Assembly: GCF_004296335.1 (NCBI RefSeq) | Contig: NZ_SGIU01000002.1 | Location: 571,882 to 635,881 of the forward strand | Reading direction: 5' to 3' | Length of the DNA: 64,000 bases | From: Flagellimonas allohymeniacidonis | GTDB taxonomy: Bacteria; Bacteroidota; Bacteroidia; Flavobacteriales; Flavobacteriaceae | Part shown: piece by piece, positions 17,898 to 26,538 of the stretch | Numbering within the stretch: position 1 is the stretch's first letter | How the letters are laid out: each line of letters opens with the position of its first letter | The notes under the pieces: generated by a model | Told to the model about the DNA's origin: nothing | The model's input: the letters and a program-made list of their open reading frames with translations, nothing else | The model's database searches: none | Program-made: the position numbers and the translations under genes

Positions 17898-18278
17898 ATG
17901 GAAAAGACGCAAAAAGTTATACTTTCAATGGGGATTGCATTATGCCTTACCGTCGGTATTCTACTGTTTTTGCACATGACTCGCCATGCTCCTTATGAGG
18001 ACGGCCTGCGTTTGGAGGTAAAGGGCAGTTACAACACCGGATGGCAGTATGTGATTTATCATCATAAAAAAGTTCTTATCTATCAAAAAAGTATTCCTGT
18101 AGTTGCGGGAAGTGGTGCATTTGTCACTAAAGAAGATGCACAAAACATTGGCAACTTGGTATTGGCTAAAATTCGAAAAAACGAACTTCCGGTCATTCAA
18201 AAAACTGACTTGGAACGTTTTAATGTCCAGATTCCAGAAAAGGATTCTGTATTTTTAAGAGCCAAAGCTCAATTATAA
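17898..18278 (+). CDS. DUF4907 family protein
   Basis: The protein has about 126 residues and one N-terminal membrane helix or signal anchor (KVILSMGIALCLTVGILLFL). The globular part matches DUF4907: GWQYVIYHHKKVLIYQKSIPVVAG followed by F-x-T-x-EDA-x-x-IGNLVLAKI and a closing Leu/Ile-rich segment. The family is nearly confined to Bacteroidota and has no assigned function. An in-frame ATG at 17871 would overlap the Kelch gene; I chose 17898 because it gives the cleaner membrane segment. It lies between the Kelch lipoprotein and the LytS-type kinase, whose GTG start follows its stop codon directly, so it may carry a signal from envelope to kinase. Confidence 0.75.
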   Translation: MEKTQKVILSMGIALCLTVGILLFLHMTRHAPYEDGLRLEVKGSYNTGWQYVIYHHKKVLIYQKSIPVVAGSGAFVTKEDAQNIGNLVLAKIRKNELPVIQKTDLERFNVQIPEKDSVFLRAKAQL

Positions 18279-19295
18279 GTGGTGCGCGTAAAGGAAGTTT
18301 GGATTCATATTTTTGTTTGGCTATGCCTTTTTGCGTTCCCAATTGCTATAAGTCTTACGCAAATAGGAACAATTCCCAAGAATTTTGTGCCTCGCATGTT
18401 GCTAAATCCGGTTTTGGCATATTTGAATTATTTGGTTTTGGTCCCATTTTTTCTCTTAAAGAAAAAGGTGTGGCAGTATGTGGTTTTATCTCTGGCAGTC
18501 TTGGTTTCGTTCAACTACATTGCCAACCATCTATTTTTTCCCACACCTCCCGAAAGACTTCAACAGCTAATTGGTTCTCAAAATATGGAGCCGTTTAAGA
18601 ACATCACTTATGCCATGGGAGGAATTGTTTCCTTCTCTTTCTTCTTACTAGGTGGTTTATTACGGCTTACCAAGGATGTTTACAAAAGGGAAAAAATGCA
18701 CAGCGTAAAGGAGGTCCGAAGACAGGAAACCGAGCTTCAATTTCTACGTGCGCAATTGAATCCGCATTTTTTATTCAATTCCTTGAACAGTATTTATTCT
18801 CTGGTCAGGGACAAATCGAGTGAAGCTCCAGAAGCTGTAATAACTCTTGCCGAGCTCATGCGCTATATGATCTATGAAGCAAAGAAGGAATTGGTTCCCT
18901 TATCAAAAGAAATAGATTACATAAAGAACTTTGTACAGCTTCAGGTCTTACGACTTTCCCATAGCGAAAATGTTAAACTCAAAATAACTGGGGATTACAA
19001 TGATAAGTTGATTGCTCCTTTATTACTGATTCCCTTTGTGGAGAATGCTTTCAAATATGGGACAGATTTTAAGGGAAATACACATGTGGAAATTTTGATG
19101 AAAGTGGTGTCCGATGATTTGTTCTTCTCAATAAACAACAAAATAGGAGGTTACAAAAGAGATCAGGAAAATTCAGGAATAGGTCTTGAGAACATAAAAA
19201 ACAGATTGGAGCTGCTCTACCCGGACCAACACTCACTTCTTATTAGGAAGAAGAATGGAAACTATCTTGTAAATCTAGAATTGCATCTTTCATGA
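18279..19295 (+). CDS. LytS/YehU-type membrane sensor histidine kinase
   Basis: The 338-residue kinase begins with GTG directly after the DUF4907 stop codon. About four membrane helices (residues 8-135) with no large periplasmic domain lead to a His_kinase domain. The phospho-accepting His is near residue 163 (LNPHFLFNSLNSIYSLV), and an HATPase region follows (PFVENAFKYG; GIGLENIKNRL). This is the LytS/YehU/AlgZ architecture that pairs with LytTR regulators. The next gene, a LytTR regulator, overlaps its stop by 4 bp (ATGA), so the partners are clear. The lack of a sensor domain fits a role for the preceding envelope proteins as the input; this is inference. Confidence 0.92.
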   Translation: MVRVKEVWIHIFVWLCLFAFPIAISLTQIGTIPKNFVPRMLLNPVLAYLNYLVLVPFFLLKKKVWQYVVLSLAVLVSFNYIANHLFFPTPPERLQQLIGSQNMEPFKNITYAMGGIVSFSFFLLGGLLRLTKDVYKREKMHSVKEVRRQETELQFLRAQLNPHFLFNSLNSIYSLVRDKSSEAPEAVITLAELMRYMIYEAKKELVPLSKEIDYIKNFVQLQVLRLSHSENVKLKITGDYNDKLIAPLLLIPFVENAFKYGTDFKGNTHVEILMKVVSDDLFFSINNKIGGYKRDQENSGIGLENIKNRLELLYPDQHSLLIRKKNGNYLVNLELHLS

Positions 19296-20026
19296 TGAAC
19301 TGTATAATAATCGATGACGAACCCTTGGCCATTGGGGTACTGACTTCCTACTGCGAGGATTTGGGTGGAATCAATATCAAAGGAACTTTTACAAATCCAT
19401 TTGATGCCCTTGGCATATTGTCCAAAGAGAACATCAATCTTGTTTTTTTAGATATTGAGATGCCTCAAATCAATGGCATAGATTTCCTTAAGACCATTGA
19501 CCATAAACCTCTTTTTGTTTTTACCACGGCATACCCGCAATACGCCATTGAGGGATTTGAACTGAATGCTGTGGATTATTTGGTAAAGCCCATTCCGTTC
19601 ATGCGCTTTGTAAAGGCCATCAACAGGGCAAAGGAAATCTTGGAATTGAGAACCCAGAATTCTAAGTCGGCGGATAACCTAACTTCCTCATCGGGAGGTT
19701 CTGGCAGTATCGACCAATTTATTTTTGTGAAATCTGACTACGACAACGTCAAAGTTAAACTTGAGGCAATTAAATACATACAAGGCTTGAAGGATTACTT
19801 AAAAATTCACACCAATTCCAGCAAGCCAGTAATTACCTTGATGAGCTTCAAAAATATGCAAGCCAAGTTGCCCAGCAGCATGTTTATAAGGGTGCACCGA
19901 TCATTTATTGTAAACATAAATCAGATAAACTCCATTCAACGCAGTAGAATTGTTATTGACGATATGCGAATACCCATTGGGGACATCTATCGTGATGAAT
20001 TTATGCGAAGAATTGGGCTCGGGTAG
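19292..20026 (+). CDS. LytTR-family response regulator
   Basis: The 244-residue regulator has a receiver domain (acidic pocket D8-D9, phospho-acceptor D54 in VFLDIEMP, conserved T/K positions in FTTAYP and YLVKPI). It ends in a LytTR DNA-binding domain (about 145-240; FIRVHRSFIVNINQINSI). It is translationally coupled to the LytS-type kinase by an ATGA overlap and closes the operon that begins at 15987. A small hairpin (20048-20075) and a strong terminator (20251-20296) follow. LytTR proteins bind paired direct repeats; the repeats and targets in this genome are unknown, but the adhesin/PorP genes downstream are natural candidates. Confidence 0.93.
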   Translation: MMNCIIIDDEPLAIGVLTSYCEDLGGINIKGTFTNPFDALGILSKENINLVFLDIEMPQINGIDFLKTIDHKPLFVFTTAYPQYAIEGFELNAVDYLVKPIPFMRFVKAINRAKEILELRTQNSKSADNLTSSSGGSGSIDQFIFVKSDYDNVKVKLEAIKYIQGLKDYLKIHTNSSKPVITLMSFKNMQAKLPSSMFIRVHRSFIVNINQINSIQRSRIVIDDMRIPIGDIYRDEFMRRIGLG

Positions 20027-20250
20027 ATTCTCAACAAGTTAGAAATTCCAATGCCCAATTCAACATAGGCATTGGTTAAACGAAAAGGGCCATCCGTAAA
20101 ACAACATCCGATTTCTCTACAAATCCTACATACCTTGGTAACGCAGTTAGTCTGATTCTTTGCTTAATTGTTAAGCACGGATGAAAACTAGTAGTTAGTA
20201 TGCACTTTTGATTGTTCGGTCAAAAAGTGTTTAGTTTAGTTGAGGTTTCT

Positions 20251-20296
20251 ATTACTCCAAGGGATTTTTGAATCCCTTGGTAGTAATGGTTTTTTT
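20251..20296 (+). terminator. strong intrinsic terminator
   Basis: CCAAGGGATT and AATCCCTTGG form a 10-bp stem extended by ATTACT/AGTAAT with a one-base bulge, then seven T residues. It lies 225 bp after the LytTR stop codon, so it ends either a long 3' UTR or a separate small RNA. Confidence 0.8.
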
Positions 20297-20480
20297 GGCA
20301 GCCAATATTACCTCTTTTGTTTTGCATAATTCTTGAAATACACCCAACCCTTTCCATATGAATTTTAATACAACCCAAATTGATAATCCTTTGCCCGAAA
20401 CTGACATTCTGTTCAATTTCCTATGGTTATATTGAATTCCGTATTTGGTAGCCTGAATTCTAGTTGAATGGAGATTGCGA

Positions 20481-20513
20481 AACCACTAAGAATAATTTCT
20501 TGGTGGTTTTTTT
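20481..20513 (+). terminator. second strong intrinsic terminator
   Basis: AACCACTAAGAA pairs with TTCTTGGTGGTT (one G-T wobble) around a short loop and is followed by a run of T. No protein gene lies between it and the previous terminator 185 bp upstream, which suggests an independent short transcript there. Confidence 0.75.
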
Positions 20514-20583
20514 GTTGTTCGGATGCCTACGTGTTAACAAGATTTTTCTTCCAATTTCAAAAAACTTATTTGCCCATTTGGGG

Positions 20584-20627
20584 CTTTTATCAATTGTAAT
20601 TGCCCATCGATGAATTACTGATAAAAG
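20584..20627 (+). repeat. long imperfect hairpin upstream of the adhesin gene
   Basis: CTTTTATCA (20584-20592) pairs with TGATAAAAG (20619-20627). An inner TAATT/AATTA segment extends the stem after a small internal loop. It lies 78-121 bp before the adhesin start, where an operator or leader structure could act. No T-run follows, so it is not a terminator. Confidence 0.4.
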
Positions 20628-20704
20628 TATCAACCATTTATCCCTTATTTTATTGTTGCACCTATTCCATTATGTTCTAAAACAAAGGCCTAACCTGCTT
20701 CAAA

Positions 20705-23700
20705 ATGATATCATTTTTACTCCCAAATCCGATGGTCTCTTCACTTGTAAAAAAGAAGCGATTTCTATTTTTTTTTAAAACAACTTCCATCTCATATATA
20801 AGATTCATTCCATTGGTGTTATTCATTTGTTTTCTGAATCCTGTCCAGAGTCAAACGCAATTGGATACATGGTTTAGGGCCGGAAAAGCAGTTAACGCAC
20901 CTACAGCCGGCATATCATTATATCTACCAAATCCGGGCGTACCTGGCACCTTTGGAAATCCAGGTGGAGATGGAACTCTTGTGGACACTTGGTACGACAT
21001 AGTCTACTTTGTGGAACAAAATGCGCTTCCCCACCCTCTACCATTTAACTATCCCGTTGAATTTAACCATCCTTTTGGCTTTCCAGCCTTTTTAACACCT
21101 GTGGGTATAACACCCGGGCAACCAGTTTTTCGAAGAAACAATACCAGTAATATCAACTTTAACCCGGTCATTGAGTTTGATGGAAGCGGTAGTGGACAAG
21201 CTCTCTATTTCGATTCCGATACAACGGAAGATGTGACCATTTTTGTTGTATTCAGAGCTACAGGAGCCGGTAATTCACAAGAAACACAACGATTACTTTA
21301 TGGGGGAGATGTTGACACGCACCATACCTCATTTAACCCTAATAGTATCCGAACCAATCTTTCTTTAGGCGTATCTGATGGCAATCGTTTTTCAATAGGG
21401 CGTTCGTGGGATGGTGATGGAGGCGGGTATTTTCAAAGTGGTGGAATCGACTTGTTGGGTGAACCCTCTATTGGGGTTTTTACACGTCAAAGAGGTATAG
21501 ATTTAGAAACCTTGAATACTTATGTAAATGGCTTAGACGATGTTATTGCTGTTAGAAATCACCCTTTAGCAGACAATCAATTATACTGGTACAACAGTAT
21601 TGGGAAACATTTCAACAGCAATGACCCCAATCGTAATTTAACCGGTGAAGTTGCAGAATTACTACTTGTTGACAATGTTCTTTCCAACAACCACAGGCAG
21701 CGTATCGAGAGCTATTTGGCCCTTAAATATGGAATAACTTTAAGTAGCAACATGGCAGGGCAATTAGGAAGTGTCGTTGGCAACGGATCTTATGATTATT
21801 TAGCTGCAGATGGAACCGTAATATGGCAAACCGATCCCACCTATAAATTTGATATTGCCGGAATTGGTGTTGACAGATTTCGTGCCGCCGGGGGAATCAG
21901 CCTTCGTTACAACATCGATCAACGAATCTCGAAAAGTGTGAACTCCAATTCTATGGTAACAGTTTCCACAAATTCTGATTTCAGTACTGACAATTTGGAT
22001 TTGACAAGGCCTCCCGTCGATGGTTCTCCGTTTTCATATGACCATAATTACCTAATATGGAGTAATGACCGAGGCAACATCAACGGAACCAATGTTGAAC
22101 TCCCAACTAGTATCGTATCACGCATAGAACGTGAATGGAAAGTGCAAACCACCCGTTCTGGAGGAGTCAACCCAATTTCTGGAGTCAGTATCCGTGTGGA
22201 TCTTTCAAGTTCAGATCTTCTCAATAATGGTAATTGTGGCATCAAATTATTAATTGATACAGATGGCGATGGCGATTTCACTACAGGAGCGATTACCCAA
22301 ATAGATGCGACTCTCATTGATGGTACCGATCACGCCTTCTTTGATGGAATCGATTTTCAAGATGGTGAAGTTTTCACTGTTGGATATGGTGACAATGTTG
22401 ATCCAACAGGAAGTAATCCAGCTCCTATAATAGTTTGCGATACCGTTCCCTTGCCAGACATTAATGTCGTAAATGATGAAGCTGATAATTGTGGAGTTCC
22501 AACAGTATCTTTTATCAGTGATATAAGCAATGGGAGTACAAATCCTGAAACCATTACACGTACCTACAGAATTATGGACGCTGTAGGTAACTCTATTGAT
22601 GTTCAGCAAACGATAACTCTATACATATCCCCAAATGTGAATGCTGGAAGTGATGGAGAAGTCTGTGAAGGAAATGACTATGATTTATCAACTTCGACAA
22701 TAACACCATCTGCTAATGATTTCAGTTCCTTGACGTGGAGCGGAGGTGATGGGTCTTTCAATGACATATCGCTACTTTTACCTACTTACACTCCTGGTCC
22801 CAACGACATATTAACCGGTAATGTTGTGCTCACCTTAACTGCACATAGCTATGGGTCATGCATTGATTTCATAGATTCTATGACTTTGACCATAAACAAC
22901 ACCCCGATCGCAGACGCCCCCGCGGACGTGGAGAGCTGTGACTCCTACATCCTGCCCGCACTGGCCAACGGCAACTATTTCGACGCCCCCAACGGAGGGG
23001 GCAACGCCCACTTCGCCAACGATGCCATAACCGCCACGACCACACTCTACGTCTTCAGCCCCGGAACCGGGTCGTGCCCCGACGTGGAGAACTCCTTCAC
23101 CGTGACCATAAACAACACCCCGATCGCAGACGCCCCCGCGGACGTGGAGAGCTGTGACTCCTACATCCTGCCCGCACTGGCCAACGGCAACTATTTCGAC
23201 GCCCCCAACGGAGGGGGCAACGCCCACTTCGCCAACGATGCCATAACCGCCACGACCACACTCTACGTCTTCAGCCCCGGAACCGGGTCGTGCCCCGACG
23301 TGGAGAACTCCTTCACCGTGACGGTCAACAAATTGGGAATTTCCAATACCATAGAGAATGAATCCTGTCAAGGAGCTGAGGATGGTCTAATTCGAATAGC
23401 AATTAGCGGAGGTGAAGGACCCTATAGACTATCAATAAACTCGATGTCCGAAATGATTTTTACCGATAGCTCATTCACCATTGACGAGCTGGCCCCTGGA
23501 GATTATTCCATAACCATAACAGATCAAAACCAATGTCAAGTAAATGATTTCGTTGAAGTATTTAGTGATGGCGTTAACTTAAATGCCACAATAGAACCCA
23601 TTTATGACTGCGATTTGGGTGCTCCGGCCAATCGATTGAATGTTACTCTAGAAAATGCTTCAATATCATCCGAGGTATTGTACGCTTTGGATTCGACGAA

Positions 23701-24295
23701 TCCCAACGATTTTACGACTGATTCAAATTTTACCAATATTGCCCCAGGAAATCACTTTCTATCAATCCTACATAATAATGGATGTCTTGAAACCATTCCT
23801 TTTGTAATTGAAGATTTTGCTCCGCTTACCCTTGATTTAGTCAATACAAACATCAATGAAATTACATCATCTGTATCCGGTGGGTCACCACCTTACACCT
23901 ATTTCTTTGAAAATCAAACTGGAACCTCTAACAACGTTTTCTTGATTGAAGGTACTGGAACTTATTTTATAAAAGTAGTAGATAGCAAGGGCTGTGAAAT
24001 TATAGACTCTATCACGCTCAACTTTCTGGATATTGAAATCCCCAACTTCTTTACTCCAAATAATGACGGACAAAATGACTTATGGATGCCAAAAAACATT
24101 GAAAAGTATTCAAACGTTACAACATTCATTTTTGATAGATATGGAAGGAAAATAAAAACCATGGGAAATATGGACTATGGTTGGGACGGTTATTATGAAT
24201 CCAACCCACTGCCGTCAGGTGATTATTGGTATGTAATAAAACTAAATGATGAAAGCGGACGAGAGTATATGGGGCACTTTACATTATACAGATAA
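20705..24295 (+). CDS. type B T9SS-secreted modular adhesin with duplicated GC-rich module
   Basis: The 1,196-residue product is a cell-surface adhesin. After a long signal region (cleavage likely after NPVQSQ, near residue 50), residues about 50-340 form a LamG/DUF8202-like lectin module (RIESYLALKYGITL near its end). HYR-like and Ig-like modules follow. Residues about 729-872 are two identical 72-residue modules encoded by a perfect 216-bp tandem repeat. A SprB-type repeat lies at about 875-955, and the last 85 residues are the gliding-motility-associated C-terminal domain (FFTPNNDGQNDLW...FDRYGRK), a type B signal for T9SS export. The PorP/SprF gene 17 bp downstream is the expected secretion partner. 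The two modules are about 63% GC, far above the rest of the gene. Confidence 0.88.
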   Translation: MISFLLPNPMVSSLVKKKRFLFFFKTTSISYIRFIPLVLFICFLNPVQSQTQLDTWFRAGKAVNAPTAGISLYLPNPGVPGTFGNPGGDGTLVDTWYDIVYFVEQNALPHPLPFNYPVEFNHPFGFPAFLTPVGITPGQPVFRRNNTSNINFNPVIEFDGSGSGQALYFDSDTTEDVTIFVVFRATGAGNSQETQRLLYGGDVDTHHTSFNPNSIRTNLSLGVSDGNRFSIGRSWDGDGGGYFQSGGIDLLGEPSIGVFTRQRGIDLETLNTYVNGLDDVIAVRNHPLADNQLYWYNSIGKHFNSNDPNRNLTGEVAELLLVDNVLSNNHRQRIESYLALKYGITLSSNMAGQLGSVVGNGSYDYLAADGTVIWQTDPTYKFDIAGIGVDRFRAAGGISLRYNIDQRISKSVNSNSMVTVSTNSDFSTDNLDLTRPPVDGSPFSYDHNYLIWSNDRGNINGTNVELPTSIVSRIEREWKVQTTRSGGVNPISGVSIRVDLSSSDLLNNGNCGIKLLIDTDGDGDFTTGAITQIDATLIDGTDHAFFDGIDFQDGEVFTVGYGDNVDPTGSNPAPIIVCDTVPLPDINVVNDEADNCGVPTVSFISDISNGSTNPETITRTYRIMDAVGNSIDVQQTITLYISPNVNAGSDGEVCEGNDYDLSTSTITPSANDFSSLTWSGGDGSFNDISLLLPTYTPGPNDILTGNVVLTLTAHSYGSCIDFIDSMTLTINNTPIADAPADVESCDSYILPALANGNYFDAPNGGGNAHFANDAITATTTLYVFSPGTGSCPDVENSFTVTINNTPIADAPADVESCDSYILPALANGNYFDAPNGGGNAHFANDAITATTTLYVFSPGTGSCPDVENSFTVTVNKLGISNTIENESCQGAEDGLIRIAISGGEGPYRLSINSMSEMIFTDSSFTIDELAPGDYSITITDQNQCQVNDFVEVFSDGVNLNATIEPIYDCDLGAPANRLNVTLENASISSEVLYALDSTNPNDFTTDSNFTNIAPGNHFLSILHNNGCLETIPFVIEDFAPLTLDLVNTNINEITSSVSGGSPPYTYFFENQTGTSNNVFLIEGTGTYFIKVVDSKGCEIIDSITLNFLDIEIPNFFTPNNDGQNDLWMPKNIEKYSNVTTFIFDRYGRKIKTMGNMDYGWDGYYESNPLPSGDYWYVIKLNDESGREYMGHFTLYR
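22891..23322 (+). repeat. perfect tandem duplication, 2 x 216 bp, GC-rich
   Basis: Bases 22891-23106 and 23107-23322 are identical over 216 bp, which is 72 codons, so the reading frame is kept. A hand count gives 137 G or C in 216 (63%), against roughly 40% in the surrounding gene. The codons end mostly in C or G. This indicates a recent duplication of a segment whose base composition is foreign to the gene. Confidence 0.95.
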
Positions 24296-24312
24296 AACGA
24301 AATAGAATTCCT

Positions 24313-25257
24313 GTGAAACGCTTATTGAACATATTATTTCTCATCGTGGCACTTCAAATAAATAGTCAAGAACTAACAGCGCCCCAATTGTCTCAATATT
24401 TATCAGACAATCCATTCTTAATGTCTTCTTCCTATGCTGGGATTGGCAATTTTGTAAAGGTTAGAATGAATGGTCTTACCCAGTGGGTAGGTGTTAAAGA
24501 TGCTCCAGGAACCCAATCGCTTTCCGCGGATGTACGATTGGGAAATCGTTCTGGGATTGGTATGGTTCTATACAACGATTCTAATGGGGAAACCAAGCAA
24601 AAGGGAGGCAAAATTTCCTTTGCACACCATTTGACCATAGATAAATATGACAATCATTTTTTTTCATTTGCCCTTGCCTTTAATCTAAACCAGTTTCGAA
24701 TAGATATTGAAAATTTTGATGCCAATAATGATATGGGGATAACCAACGATAGAGCTTCAAGCAATCCCAATTTTGACATCAGCGTACTGTATAGAAAGGA
24801 AGGGTTTTACCTAAGTCTCACTACCAACAATCTATTGAATAAAGATTTCAAAAAATTCAATCCCATATATGAACCCAACACCTTGCGCAGTTACCATTTT
24901 TATTCGGGTTATAAAATGAGAAGAAGCCGTAGGGCAGAGTTCGAAATAGAACCTTCGATCTATATACAATATTTTGAGAATGACGGTCGATCGGTGACAG
25001 ATCTAAATACCAAATTTAGATGGTATGATTTTATAGATTATTACTACGCAGGCATTACCTATCGCTTTCTAAACGACCAACTGGGGCAACCTATGTACAT
25101 AGCTCCAATTTTAGGTATGAAAAAGGGCAATTTTTACTTCGGTTACTCCTATCAAATCGTAATGAACGAAATATTGGGATACTCTTCTGGAACCCATGTT
25201 GTAACGGTTGGAATAGATCTCTTTCAGGGAATTTCCAATTGTACTTGTACCTATTAA
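24313..25257 (+). CDS. PorP/SprF family outer-membrane protein
   Basis: The 314-residue product begins at GTG. It has a signal peptide (ALQINSQ) and the family signature in the first 60 residues: QLSQYLSDNPFLMSSSYAGI, where the family usually has NPAYAGS, then TQWVGVKDAPGTQ. The barrel ends with a long conserved segment (GYSYQIVMNEILGYSSGTHVVTVG). PorP/SprF proteins are needed for export or surface anchoring of type B T9SS substrates such as SprB. It lies 17 bp after the adhesin gene and 19 bp before a hydrolase gene, so the three form one unit. It is divergent from the second PorP/SprF protein of this window and presumably serves its own adhesin. Confidence 0.9.
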   Translation: MKRLLNILFLIVALQINSQELTAPQLSQYLSDNPFLMSSSYAGIGNFVKVRMNGLTQWVGVKDAPGTQSLSADVRLGNRSGIGMVLYNDSNGETKQKGGKISFAHHLTIDKYDNHFFSFALAFNLNQFRIDIENFDANNDMGITNDRASSNPNFDISVLYRKEGFYLSLTTNNLLNKDFKKFNPIYEPNTLRSYHFYSGYKMRRSRRAEFEIEPSIYIQYFENDGRSVTDLNTKFRWYDFIDYYYAGITYRFLNDQLGQPMYIAPILGMKKGNFYFGYSYQIVMNEILGYSSGTHVVTVGIDLFQGISNCTCTY

Positions 25258-25276
25258 AACCATAAACACATTTCCA

Positions 25277-26287
25277 ATGAATTTGCTACAAAGTGATTTT
25301 TATTTCAGAATTATGTTATTGTTTAGTACCATAGGTCTTTTCATTTCTTGTGACAATGACTTTGAAGTCCCTTTGCTAAAAACTTCTCAGTCTGAAGTTG
25401 TTATTTCCTTGGCCACTTCCGATACCATCGTATATGTTCGGGTAAATGAGGAAACCATTCCTGTTTACCTGTCCATACCTAAAGACTGTACTTCGGAGTC
25501 TCTACCTGCAGTTGTACTGCTCCATGGTTCTGATGGTATGTGGAAGAACCATGACCCCGAAACAGGAACAATGGCCGGACAAAATTCTGAATGGAGAGAT
25601 TTATTTGACAGCACCTGTATGGTTGGTGCCTATGTGGATAGTTATACCACAAGAGATTGCACAACAAGGACAGGCAAATGGAAAACCCCACCCGAGAATT
25701 TTAAGATAAGTTCGCAGTTCATCCGACCAAAAGACGCTTATGCCACCTTGGCCCTATTGCGAAATTTGAAGTATGAAAATGGCACCAAAGTAATTCGTCC
25801 AAACGATATTGGCCTACTCGGGTTTTCAGATGGCGCAAGTGCCGTTGCATCCACATTATTTGACACTAATGCTGTCCCTTCAGGTTGGGCATGGGCCCAA
25901 ACCTTTGATGATAAAAACTACAACACTTCTTCGGGTGTACTTCCACCAGTAAGTCCTCCCAAGGAAGGAGGATTCTCAGGAGGTGTTTTTTATTATGGAG
26001 GCTCCGGAGGGTATAATTATTGGGGTACCTCCCCTTGTGGGAATAACGCCCAAAATGGCAATATATATGCTCCTTACGCTCCTTTGCTCTACCAAATACC
26101 AGAAAATGGATATCTAACAGAAAATACGATATGCCTATATGAATTGTTAAAAAGTAAAGGCCTGCCAGTTGAGCTAAATCTCTACAAAGATGTTGGTCAT
26201 GGGTTCGATTTTGATGGGGTGGAGCAAAGTTCAGCAGCGCGAAAAAATACGATCAACTGGTTAAAAAAAATACTAAATGCCAATTGA
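25277..26287 (+). CDS. lipoprotein alpha/beta hydrolase (dienelactone hydrolase-like)
   Basis: The 336-residue product has a lipoprotein signal (FSTIGLFISC, Cys at 25). The mature enzyme has the alpha/beta hydrolase plan: oxyanion strand VVLLHGSDG, nucleophile elbow GFSDG (Ser near 184) and catalytic His near 308 (VGHGFD). This is the dienelactone hydrolase/PET-like family, which cleaves esters or lactones. A glycine-rich insert (GGFSGGVFYYGGSGGYNYWG) and Cys pairs are unusual. It is the third gene of the adhesin-PorP unit with a 19-bp gap, so it may modify a surface polymer or release bound ligand; substrate unknown. Confidence 0.75.
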   Translation: MNLLQSDFYFRIMLLFSTIGLFISCDNDFEVPLLKTSQSEVVISLATSDTIVYVRVNEETIPVYLSIPKDCTSESLPAVVLLHGSDGMWKNHDPETGTMAGQNSEWRDLFDSTCMVGAYVDSYTTRDCTTRTGKWKTPPENFKISSQFIRPKDAYATLALLRNLKYENGTKVIRPNDIGLLGFSDGASAVASTLFDTNAVPSGWAWAQTFDDKNYNTSSGVLPPVSPPKEGGFSGGVFYYGGSGGYNYWGTSPCGNNAQNGNIYAPYAPLLYQIPENGYLTENTICLYELLKSKGLPVELNLYKDVGHGFDFDGVEQSSAARKNTINWLKKILNAN

Positions 26288-26538
26288 AGACAGGACTAGA
26301 CGGCAATTATACCAACCTTTGACTGCCAATCCAAGATTTGAAATCTCAACCTCTTAAAAATACAGTTCCTAAGAACCATCGTGGTGTTCATAGTTTTAAA
26401 AGACGGTTCAACAAAAATCCGAAAAGTCACTCAAAAAATTGAGCATTGCGCCAGGAACAACTACAGCCTCAAAAATTTATTAGAACCATTTGTATGTCCC
26501 TAACCGGATAAAAATCAGAACACCTAAATATTAGTTAA

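Larger units (their letters stand above)
20027..20704 (+). other. structure-rich non-coding region
   Basis: No convincing gene is seen in this 678-bp stretch. It contains a series of inverted repeats: CCAATGCC/GGCATTGG (20048-20075), GCTTAA/TTAAGC near 20162-20175, CACTTTTGA/TCAAAAAGTG near 20202-20230, and two strong terminators (20251-20296, 20481-20513). A long imperfect hairpin (20584-20627) precedes the adhesin gene. The density suggests one or two small RNAs plus a regulated leader. No clear promoter was found inside it. Confidence 0.45.

Noticed and set aside
22856..23371. 171-codon open frame on the minus strand
   Set aside because: It lies across the GC-rich tandem repeat of the adhesin and is itself two copies of one translated antisense segment; high GC removes stop codons. 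No domain or start signal.
20705..24295. Adhesin locus as part of a prophage or genomic island
   Set aside because: No integrase, attachment repeat or phage gene is nearby; only the 432-bp duplicated segment has foreign composition.
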